From: Flavobacteriales bacterium UBA1531
Lineage (GTDB): Bacteria; Bacteroidota; Bacteroidia; Flavobacteriales_D; Sanyastnellaceae
Direction: 5' to 3'
NCBI GenBank assembly: GCA_002323795.1
Contig: DCPZ01000079.1
Location: forward strand, 1 to 35,223
Length of the DNA stretch: 35,223 bases
Positions within the stretch are counted from its first letter, which is position 1. Each line of letters begins with the position of its first letter. Below, piece after piece: positions 16,290-23,380 of the stretch. A program made the translations under genes and the position numbers. The notes beneath the pieces are model-generated. The model saw only the letters and a program-made list of their open reading frames with translations. It ran no database searches and had not been told where the DNA came from.

Positions 16290-16658
16290 TTAGGCCTCTT
16301 CGGTAGTTTCAGGGGCAGCCTTTGGTGCCTCTTTGGATTTGTTTCTACGCTTTTCAGCATATTCAACGTGAAATTTGTCCATGCGAGTGGACAAGAAGCG
16401 AATGATTCGCTCATCTCTCCGGAACTCAGTTTCGAAGGGCAGGATTACGGATGCGTCGGCTTCAAATTCCAAAAGCTGGTAAAAACCAGTTGATTTTTTT
16501 TGAATTGGGTAAGCCAATTTTCGCAATCCCCAAGACTCCTCATGAACAACCTTTGCGTTGTTTTCTTTGAGGTAAGCCTTGTACTTCTCTACTGTTTCCG
16601 CCACCTGGTCTACAGATAGCACGGGAGTCATAATGAAAACAGTTTCGTATCGGTTCAT
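16290..16658 (-). CDS. rpsF: 30S ribosomal protein S6
   Basis: This 122-residue protein is bS6: RYETVFIMTPVL at the N-terminus, LRKLAYPIQKKSTGFYQLLEFE across the central strands, and RRDERIIRFLSTR. It ends in a charged Lys/Glu/Ala-rich tail (about 100-122), as is common in S6. It is the first gene of the S6-S18-L9 operon; no ssb gene sits between rpsF and rpsR, unlike in Bacillus. It has a clear Bacteroidota promoter 28 nt upstream. Confidence 0.97.
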   Translation of the reverse strand: MNRYETVFIMTPVLSVDQVAETVEKYKAYLKENNAKVVHEESWGLRKLAYPIQKKSTGFYQLLEFEADASVILPFETEFRRDERIIRFLSTRMDKFHVEYAEKRRNKSKEAPKAAPETTEEA

Positions 16659-16685
16659 TTAGAACGGGTTTTGTTAAACGGGGTG

Positions 16686-16716
16686 CAAAATTAGGGTTTA
16701 ACAGGTTAACATCCAA
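16686..16716 (-). promoter_or_regulatory. promoter of the rpsF-rpsR-rplI operon
   Basis: On the minus strand, TTG (16716-16714), a 20-nt spacer and TAATTTTG (16693-16686) match the Bacteroidota -33/-7 consensus perfectly. The expected start near 16679 leaves a leader of about 20 nt. This is the best promoter in the window. Confidence 0.7.
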
Positions 16717-16795
16717 GGGTTTTTGCATCGTGGGTAACCTGTTCATAAAGGAGTTTGGGCTTCGAGCCGAATCATTGCGATATTCGCCTTCGATT

Positions 16796-18625
16796 ATGGA
16801 ACAAAATCCTGCCTCTTCCTATACCGTCAGTGCGCGCAAATATCGTCCTCAAAATTGGGATGCAGTTGTCGGTCAAGATGGAATTACGCGAACGCTTAAG
16901 CAGGCCATTGAGCAGGAGCAAATGGCACAGGCGTATTTGTTTTGTGGGCCTCGTGGCGTAGGCAAGACAACTTCGGCAAGAATCTTTGCCAGAGCAATCA
17001 ATGAGTTTGAGGCGAGCGAGGAAGAGGATTATGCTTTTAACGTTTTTGAATTAGACGCAGCTTCGAACAATAAGGTCGAGGACATCAGATCAATTGTCGA
17101 TCAAGTTCGTATCCCTCCTCAACGTGGTAAATACAAAGTTTACATCATCGATGAGGTGCACATGCTCTCGCAAGCGGCTTTCAATGCATTCCTAAAAACA
17201 TTGGAGGAGCCGCCGCCTCATGCCGTATTTGTGTTGGCTACTACGGAGAAACACAAGATTTTACCGACCATTTTGTCCCGATGTCAAATCTTTGACTTCC
17301 ATCGCATCACCGTGCCTGACATGGTTCAACACCTGCAAGGGATTTGTGAAAAGGAGGGGGTTGAAGCAGAAGAATCAGCGCTGCACGTGGTGGCAGTAAA
17401 GGCAGATGGCGCGCTGCGCGACGCTTTGAGTATTTTTGATCAGCTGGTCGCTTTCGCTGGAAAAAAACTGACATATGATGCGGTTGCAGAGCATCTGCAC
17501 GTGCTCGACCAGCAAACTTATTTTGACGTGGTGGATGCCGCTCGATCCGGCGCCATTGCCCCGGCTCTGTTGCTGCTCGACGAAATCATTGCTCGTGGTT
17601 TTGATCCACACCACTTCATCACCGGTTTGGGAGCTCACTTGAGAAACTTGCTGGTAGCCCGTGATCCATCTACCGTTGCATTGATGGAAGTGACGGACGA
17701 CGTCAAACAGCAATTCACGAAACAGGCCAGTGAGGTTGATGTGCGCTTTTTGATTCGCTCATTGGACCTTGCCAACGAGGCTGATATTCGATTCAAGGGA
17801 AGCAATCATCAGCGTTTGCTCGTAGAGTTGATGCTGATGCAGATGGCGTCCCATGAGGATGCTCAAAAAAAAAAGCCTGAACTGAACCCAATTGTTGCCG
17901 GAGCTTGGAAAGATGCAGGATTGCGAGATTCCTCCATAAAAGCAGCAGTACTACAGCCAGCACCTGCGACGGTGAAGGAACAGATTGAAGATGAACCTAT
18001 TGCTCCACCGGCGTCAACGGCACCGGTGATATCTGCGGCACCGCAAGCTCAAAAAGCACCGAAAGTAAAAGCCATCCATGTCGAGCCTGAGACTCCTTCA
18101 GTTGAGGCCGTAGAAATTGCCGTAACGGTCAATGAAACAAACTCAATAAATCAGATGCCGCAAAAGCGGAAAATGAAGCTCACTACCCCGGATACACTTC
18201 AAACCATTGCTCCTGCGGTTTCGAAAAAACAGAAAGAGGCATTTCGCACAAAGGAGGTGGATAACGAAGCCATAGAAAAGGCTTGGACTGCATACGCGCA
18301 GAGCGTCAAGGAAGCGAATCAGCTCAATTTTTTCTCTACGCTAAAGGCCTCGGCAATCAAACTTGAGGGAAAACAGATTACGATTCAAGTCTTGAACAAA
18401 CTGCAAGAAGAACAAATTCGTGATGGACTTCTGGCCATCTCCCAATTCATTGCGGATCAGGTTGAGAATGATGAGCTTAAACTTCTCATTCATGTCGTAT
18501 CATCTGAGCAGAACGAGATCAGTTCGCAATTCATGACGGATCGCGAACGCTACGACGGGATGGTGAAGAAAAACCCCAGGGTTGAGGAATTGCGAAAGCG
18601 TTTGGATTTGGATCTCAACGGTTGA
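16796..18625 (+). CDS. dnaX: DNA polymerase III subunits tau (and probably gamma)
   Basis: This 609-residue protein is the AAA+ clamp-loader subunit that loads the sliding clamp and, as tau, binds polymerase and helicase. Walker A GPRGVGKT (51-58), Walker B VYIIDEVH (115-122), SRC arginine-finger motif (161-163) and sensor 2 GALRDALS (205-212) are intact. Domain III runs to about residue 355. A proline/alanine-rich linker (about 360-445) precedes the C-terminal tau-specific domain (about 495-609). The four-cysteine zinc module normally between Walker A and ELDAASNN is absent; the segment there (EFEASEEEDYAFNVF) is short and acidic. A slippery A10 run at residues 357-360 is described separately. 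The ATG at 16796 is taken since the conserved YTVSARKYRPQ follows directly; a longer frame adds 22 unrelated residues. Divergent from rpsF. Confidence 0.96.
   Translation: MEQNPASSYTVSARKYRPQNWDAVVGQDGITRTLKQAIEQEQMAQAYLFCGPRGVGKTTSARIFARAINEFEASEEEDYAFNVFELDAASNNKVEDIRSIVDQVRIPPQRGKYKVYIIDEVHMLSQAAFNAFLKTLEEPPPHAVFVLATTEKHKILPTILSRCQIFDFHRITVPDMVQHLQGICEKEGVEAEESALHVVAVKADGALRDALSIFDQLVAFAGKKLTYDAVAEHLHVLDQQTYFDVVDAARSGAIAPALLLLDEIIARGFDPHHFITGLGAHLRNLLVARDPSTVALMEVTDDVKQQFTKQASEVDVRFLIRSLDLANEADIRFKGSNHQRLLVELMLMQMASHEDAQKKKPELNPIVAGAWKDAGLRDSSIKAAVLQPAPATVKEQIEDEPIAPPASTAPVISAAPQAQKAPKVKAIHVEPETPSVEAVEIAVTVNETNSINQMPQKRKMKLTTPDTLQTIAPAVSKKQKEAFRTKEVDNEAIEKAWTAYAQSVKEANQLNFFSTLKASAIKLEGKQITIQVLNKLQEEQIRDGLLAISQFIADQVENDELKLLIHVVSSEQNEISSQFMTDRERYDGMVKKNPRVEELRKRLDLDLNG
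17864..17880 (+). other. candidate programmed slippage site in dnaX (A AAA AAG, then -1 TGA)
   Basis: Ten consecutive A's (17865-17874) encode Q357 to K360. In the reading frame they give C-AAA-AAA-AAA-AG, with the heptamer A AAA AAG at 17869-17875, the same heptamer used by E. coli dnaX. After a -1 shift the next codons are GCC TGA (17875-17880), giving a 361-residue product. After a +1 shift they are CTG AAC TGA (17877-17885). Either ribosomal frameshifting or RNA polymerase slippage would therefore make a protein ending at the close of clamp-loader domain III, like gamma. A GAGGA motif sits 7 nt upstream of the A run (17855-17859); no strong stem-loop is seen downstream. Confidence 0.6.
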
Positions 18626-18772
18626 CTGCAGCTCTCAGAAGCGTGAAATTCAATTCAAAGGATACCGCCTTGTCCGATTATTCAAAACTGATTCCTAGGG
18701 GTTTTGTACCCATTTGAGATGTTTTTTCACGCATGCATTGAACGCATTGACTGCAGCAGGTGTTATTGAGCC

Positions 18773-21208
18773 ATGGAAACAGCACGTCAAGCGTCGATTT
18801 GGTTGGTTTTATTCTCATGCTTGAGTCTGAATGACCTTACGGCTCAAGGAATCATTCGAGGTCGAATCAATGATGCACAGACGAATGAACCCATCCCATT
18901 TGCAAGTGTGGTTGTTCAAGGAGAAACGGTGGGTACAACGACGGATTTTAATGGAAATTATGAGTTGAACTCGGTGTTGCCGGGCCTTCGAAACATTCGA
19001 GTCAGTTTTTTAGGTTTTGAGTCCAAAACTGTTTTTGAAATTGAAGTAACACCGTCTCGTCCAGCAGTGGTTAATGTCATGTTGAGCCCATCGACCATTG
19101 AAATAGAGGAGGCTGAGGTAGTGGTTTCGCGGCGTGCTAACGCCGCCGAAGCACCGCTCAGTGTGCGCTCTTTGGGGACCAATGAAATCAAACGAAATCC
19201 TGGAGGTGGTCGAGACATAAGCCGGGCCATTCGAACCCTGCCTGGCGTTGCCGCAATCCCGAGCTTTCGCAATGACATTGTCATTCGTGGAGGAGCACCC
19301 AACGAGAATCGATTCTACATTGATGGAATTGAGATTCCGAACATCAATCACTTCGCAACCCAAGGCGCTAGTGGGGGGCCCGTTGGGATGATCAACGTCG
19401 ACCTCGTTGAAAACATTGATTTTTATGCAGGAGCATTTCCGGCGGCGCGTGGAAATGCATTGAGTTCTGTCATGGAGTTTAGCTTCAAGGAAGCCCGCAG
19501 CGATGAATGGACGGCCAACATGGTCGTTGGGACCAGCGATTTGGGATTGACACTGGAAGGTCCAACAGGTGAGAATAGTTCTTTGATTTTCAGCATGCGC
19601 AGGAGCTACTTGCAATTTTTGTTTGAAGCCATTGGTCTGCCGTTTCTTCCGATTTACAACGATTACCAATTCAAGTGGACGGCACGTCCCAATGATCAAA
19701 ATTCGATTACAGTGATCGGTTTGGGAGCTTTAGATAATTTTGAGTTGAACTTGGCCATTGCTGAGGATACATCGGCGACAAACTATTTGGATCAATTGGC
19801 CATTTTAGGAGCGCTGGATATACAAAAGCAATGGAATTATACACAAGGGGTTCGCTGGGATCGCTTCCGTGAAAACGGTAAGTGGAGCTTTGTATTGAGC
19901 CGAAACATGCTCAATAACCGGGCTTACAAGCACTTAGATAATGATGAATCTCGACCCACCCTGCGGGATTACCTCTCTCAAGAAATTGAAAACAAGTTCC
20001 GAGCAGAGCGCAAGTGGTACGGAGCAAACTCATGGGAAGCGACCTACGGCGTGGCTTATGAATACGTGAAATACAGTAATCGAACGGATGAGTCAAGGTT
20101 TGATCCGTCTTCATCTTCAGGAGGATTGATTCCCATTGCCTATTCCACAGATTTGAATGCGCACAAATACGGGATTTTTGCAACAGCCAGCAAGAGGGTG
20201 CTAGATGAACGACTATCGCTCGCAGCTGGCTTTCGTCTCGATGGTTCTACACTCGGGGACGGATTGAGAAATCCCCTTGAGCAATTTTCACCCCGTGCTT
20301 CAGCCTCATTTGCTTTTGCACCAGGATGGACATGGAATGCCAATGTGGGTCGCTACTTTCAATTGCCGGCCTATACCATCCTTGGATTCGAACAAAACGG
20401 AGAACGCGTCAATGCGGGAGAGTCATCGCGCTACTTGCAGAACACGCATTGCGTAACGGGATTGCGATGGGAAGGCGGTGAACGCAACTTTGTGGCCTCG
20501 TTGGAGGGCTTCTTGAAAAATTACCATGGTGCACCGATCAGCCGAACGTTGGGTGTGCCGCTGGCGAATCTCGGTGCTGATTTTGGGGTCGTGGGCAATG
20601 AGTCAGTGTCATTCACCGGAATTGGCCGATCCTACGGAAGTGAGCTTTTGCTTCAGCAGCGACTTTACAATGGGTTTTACGGGTTGATGGCTTACACCTT
20701 TGTCCGCAGTGAGTATGCGGATTCTTCAGGAGGGACTTTTTCAGCATATACTCCGAGCAGTTGGGATAATCGGCACATATTGAGCTTGACAGGTGGAAAG
20801 AAGTTTGAAGGAGGTTGGGAGGTTGGGGCGAGGCTGCTGTTCAGCGGAGGACTTCCATACACACCTGTTGATTTGAACTCCTTGAGCATTGAGTCATGGG
20901 ATAACTACGGACGACCTTTGTTGAATTACAATAATCTAAACACAGAGCGCAACGGTGCATTTCACCAACTTGACATTCGCATCGATAAGAAATGGTTCTT
21001 TGAGAACTGGTCGTTGGATGTTTTTCTCGAGATTCAAAATGCGACCGGTGCTGCTGTTCCTCAACCAACCTTCGTCGATGTTGTCCGAGATGAGACAACG
21101 GGTGCACCCATCCCCTCCGCGAGCAACCCGGGGTTTTACGATCAGCGCGAGTTGGATCCCAGCACGGGGTCTGTTCTTCCAGCCCTCGGTTTGATCATTG
21201 AATTGTGA
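18773..21208 (+). CDS. TonB-dependent outer-membrane receptor
   Basis: An 811-residue outer-membrane transporter. Signal peptide about 1-25 (ending LTAQ). Then a carboxypeptidase-regulatory-like beta-sandwich (about 26-115; IRGRINDAQTNEPIPFASVVV, with TDFNGNYEL) typical of Bacteroidota receptors. The plug domain follows (about 130-245; SRAIRTLPGVAAIP, then IVIRGGAPNENRFYIDGIEIPNINHF), then a long barrel of alternating aromatic strands to the C-terminus. No SusD-type lipoprotein is adjacent, so it is not a classical glycan (SusCD) system; the cargo could be a metal chelate, peptide or other small ligand and cannot be told from sequence. The flanks are 147 nt upstream and 35 nt downstream. No clear promoter was recognised upstream. 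Confidence 0.94.
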   Translation: METARQASIWLVLFSCLSLNDLTAQGIIRGRINDAQTNEPIPFASVVVQGETVGTTTDFNGNYELNSVLPGLRNIRVSFLGFESKTVFEIEVTPSRPAVVNVMLSPSTIEIEEAEVVVSRRANAAEAPLSVRSLGTNEIKRNPGGGRDISRAIRTLPGVAAIPSFRNDIVIRGGAPNENRFYIDGIEIPNINHFATQGASGGPVGMINVDLVENIDFYAGAFPAARGNALSSVMEFSFKEARSDEWTANMVVGTSDLGLTLEGPTGENSSLIFSMRRSYLQFLFEAIGLPFLPIYNDYQFKWTARPNDQNSITVIGLGALDNFELNLAIAEDTSATNYLDQLAILGALDIQKQWNYTQGVRWDRFRENGKWSFVLSRNMLNNRAYKHLDNDESRPTLRDYLSQEIENKFRAERKWYGANSWEATYGVAYEYVKYSNRTDESRFDPSSSSGGLIPIAYSTDLNAHKYGIFATASKRVLDERLSLAAGFRLDGSTLGDGLRNPLEQFSPRASASFAFAPGWTWNANVGRYFQLPAYTILGFEQNGERVNAGESSRYLQNTHCVTGLRWEGGERNFVASLEGFLKNYHGAPISRTLGVPLANLGADFGVVGNESVSFTGIGRSYGSELLLQQRLYNGFYGLMAYTFVRSEYADSSGGTFSAYTPSSWDNRHILSLTGGKKFEGGWEVGARLLFSGGLPYTPVDLNSLSIESWDNYGRPLLNYNNLNTERNGAFHQLDIRIDKKWFFENWSLDVFLEIQNATGAAVPQPTFVDVVRDETTGAPIPSASNPGFYDQRELDPSTGSVLPALGLIIEL

Positions 21209-21243
21209 TTCGAACTCCTGTGCTTCCGTTTTATCTTTGAGTC

Positions 21244-21603
21244 ATGCGCGTCGATAAGTTTCTTTGGTGCATTCGGGTGTTCAAAACCCGTTCGTTGGCT
21301 TCGGCACAATGCCGAGAAGGCAAGGTCTTTGTGGACGAAAAGGCAGTGAAGCCGGCACAAGAATTGCGAGGTGGTGAGATCATTCGGGTTCGCAAGGGAG
21401 CCATTTGCTTTGAATGGCAAGTCAAAGAAATCCCTCGGAGCAGAATGGCGGCATCTTTAGTTGCCAACTTCGCACGGGACATCACACCGGAAGGAGAAAA
21501 ACGAAAATTGGAGGAAATACGCGCTGCTCAGCGTGATTTGCTCCGTCCAACTGGTCGACCGACGAAGCGCGATCGGCGGGATTGGGAAAAGTGGTTTACA
21601 TGA
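21244..21603 (+). CDS. S4-domain RNA-binding protein (Hsp15/RqcP-like)
   Basis: A 119-residue protein with an N-terminal S4 RNA-binding domain: MRVDKFLWCIRVFKTRSLASAQCREGKVFVDEKAVKP matches the alpha-L motif seen in Hsp15 (E. coli HslR) and RqcP. The C-terminal half is basic (RAAQRDLLRPTGRPTKRDRRDW), as in Hsp15. Family members bind the 50S subunit carrying nascent-chain tRNA and act in ribosome rescue or recycling. That role is inferred here. The stop overlaps the next start as ATGA at 21600. Confidence 0.9.
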   Translation: MRVDKFLWCIRVFKTRSLASAQCREGKVFVDEKAVKPAQELRGGEIIRVRKGAICFEWQVKEIPRSRMAASLVANFARDITPEGEKRKLEEIRAAQRDLLRPTGRPTKRDRRDWEKWFT

Positions 21604-22067
21604 TCAAGAATTTCAACGTCTCTTTCATTTCCGCAGAGGAAACTCGACCAGTGCGCTTTCGAGTGCTATGGCCTCACAAGCCGAATGCTAACGAATGTGT
21701 CATCGACATCGACCACGCTTCAGGGGCACGTCACATCGGTGCTTCTGACGTGGAAGGTCAGCAGGTCGGAGTGTGTTCTTTATTTGACCAACGCAGTGAT
21801 CGATTTCCGTCGGCGATTCCTTTGACAGATTCCGTGTATCGTTTGCGTGTTATGGGCACAATTCCTGAAGTCCGCGGAGAGGGTGCAGGAGCCGCTATCA
21901 TCGATTTTGCCTGTGCGTGGTGCAGGCAAACGGGCGTGGAATGGTTGTGGTGTGATGCGCGCGAAGTGGCCTTTGGATTCTATCAAAAAATGGGCTTTGA
22001 CTTTGTCTCAGGGCCATACCAAGTTCCAAACATTGGAACGCATCGGATGATGGCTCGGAAACTCTAA
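21600..22067 (+). CDS. GNAT-family N-acetyltransferase
   Basis: A 155-residue protein with a GNAT fold. The acetyl-CoA-binding motif A is VMGTIPEVRGEGAGAAIIDFA (about 83-103), with the R-G-x-G-x-G/A loop. Motif B follows in FGFYQKMGFDFVSGPYQVPNIGTHRMMARKL, the usual late F-Y-x-K-x-GF pattern. The N-terminal half (FRVLWPHKPNANECVIDID) resembles small uncharacterised GNATs of Bacteroidota. The acceptor is unknown. The ATG at 21600 is chosen as it overlaps the previous stop by 4 bp; a frame starting at 21582 adds six residues inside the S4 gene. Confidence 0.87.
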   Translation: MIKNFNVSFISAEETRPVRFRVLWPHKPNANECVIDIDHASGARHIGASDVEGQQVGVCSLFDQRSDRFPSAIPLTDSVYRLRVMGTIPEVRGEGAGAAIIDFACAWCRQTGVEWLWCDAREVAFGFYQKMGFDFVSGPYQVPNIGTHRMMARKL

Positions 22068-22091
22068 ATTTGCCTCTTTTTAAGTCAATCC

Positions 22092-23294
22092 ATGCCAACG
22101 ATCTCAGACAAGGGGCACTCAATGCCCGACAGCCCCATTAGGAAGCTTGCTCCTTTTGCCAATGGAGCAAAGGAGCGCGGTGTGCACGTCATTCATTTGA
22201 ATATAGGCCAGCCAGACATTTCCACGCCAAAGCCGGCGATGGATGCCATTCGTGGGATCAAAAGAGATGTTTTAGAGTACAGTCCCAGCGAAGGGTTCGC
22301 TTCATACCGCTTGGGTTTGGCGCGGTATTATCAATCGGTTGGTGTCTCCGTGACGCCCGACGAAATATTGGTGACCACTGGAGGATCTGAGGCGTTGGTT
22401 TTTGCTTTCATGAGCTGTCTCAATCCCGGTGATGAAGTCATCATTCCCGAGCCGTTTTATGCGAATTACAATGGTTTTGCTGCTTGGGCTGGAATTGAAG
22501 TTGTCCCGGTTACTGCTTCTATTGACAATGGTTTTGCCTTGCCGCCTATGTCGGCTTTTGAGGCGGCTATTTCAGATCGTACCAGAGCCATTTTAATTTG
22601 CAACCCTGGAAATCCCACAGGCACTAAATATGCAGATGAATCGTTGCAAGCCGTAGCCGATCTCGTGAAAGAACGGGATTTGTTTTTGTTTGCTGATGAG
22701 GTTTATCGAGAGTTTACGTATGATGGAAGCATGTCACCTAGTGTGTTAAGTTTGAAAGACCTCGAGCAACACGCTGTGGTGATTGATAGCGTTTCGAAGC
22801 GTTATAGCATGTGTGGCGCTCGCGTGGGAGCCCTGGTGACGAAGAACCCCGACGTTCGAACAGCGGCCATGCGCTTTGCCATGGCACGTCTCAGTCCACC
22901 GACTCTAGCACAAGTAGCGGCCGAGGCGGCCTTGGAGACCCCTGCATCTTATTTTGAAGAAGTGCGCGACGAATACAAGTCGCGTCGCGACGCTTTGGTG
23001 CAAGGACTGAATGCGATTGATCACGTCGAATGTCCAACACCAGGCGGAGCCTTTTATGCAGTTGCTAAACTGCCCATTGATGATTCGGATTCTTTCTGTC
23101 AATGGATGTTGGAATCATTCGAGCACGAGGGAAGCACAGTGATGATGGCGCCCAATTCTGGGTTTTATGCCACTCCTGGATTGGGCAAGCAAGAGGTGCG
23201 AATGGCTTACGTTCTTCACCAGGAAGACATCAGAAAGGCGGTGCAATGCATCGCTGTTGCTTTGCAGAAGTACCCGGGAAGATTGATGGAGTAA
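22092..23294 (+). CDS. class I/II pyridoxal-phosphate aminotransferase (aspartate aminotransferase-like)
   Basis: A 400-residue fold-type I PLP enzyme. Active-site features: TTGGSEAL (95-102), CNPGNPTGT (170-178), DEVYREF (202-208), the Schiff-base lysine K236 in SVSKRYSMCGARVG, with R244 for cofactor phosphate, and the late KQEVRMAY substrate-carboxylate arginine. The family includes aspartate, aromatic and broad-specificity enzymes. AspC-like transfer between aspartate and 2-oxoglutarate is the most likely reaction, but specificity is an inference, so no symbol is given. It starts 24 nt after the GNAT stop and is probably cotranscribed with it. Confidence 0.9.
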   Translation: MPTISDKGHSMPDSPIRKLAPFANGAKERGVHVIHLNIGQPDISTPKPAMDAIRGIKRDVLEYSPSEGFASYRLGLARYYQSVGVSVTPDEILVTTGGSEALVFAFMSCLNPGDEVIIPEPFYANYNGFAAWAGIEVVPVTASIDNGFALPPMSAFEAAISDRTRAILICNPGNPTGTKYADESLQAVADLVKERDLFLFADEVYREFTYDGSMSPSVLSLKDLEQHAVVIDSVSKRYSMCGARVGALVTKNPDVRTAAMRFAMARLSPPTLAQVAAEAALETPASYFEEVRDEYKSRRDALVQGLNAIDHVECPTPGGAFYAVAKLPIDDSDSFCQWMLESFEHEGSTVMMAPNSGFYATPGLGKQEVRMAYVLHQEDIRKAVQCIAVALQKYPGRLME

Positions 23295-23380
23295 TTCGAT
23301 TGTCCTGTGGAGTGATTTTCCCTTTCGAGAAAGAATCAAGTTTGTAACTTCATGCGCTCAATTGAGAAATCAATCAAGCC

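Noticed and set aside
17865..17874. A10 run in dnaX as a sequencing error or pseudogene
   Set aside because: With ten A's the frame is open across the whole 609-residue protein and both halves match DnaX, so the length is consistent with an intact gene.
18622..18757. Direct repeat TTGACTGCAGC flanking the gap before the TonB-dependent receptor
   Set aside because: Only 11 nt in two copies, one overlapping the dnaX stop. No inverted ends, target duplication or remnant gene was seen, so chance is the simplest explanation.
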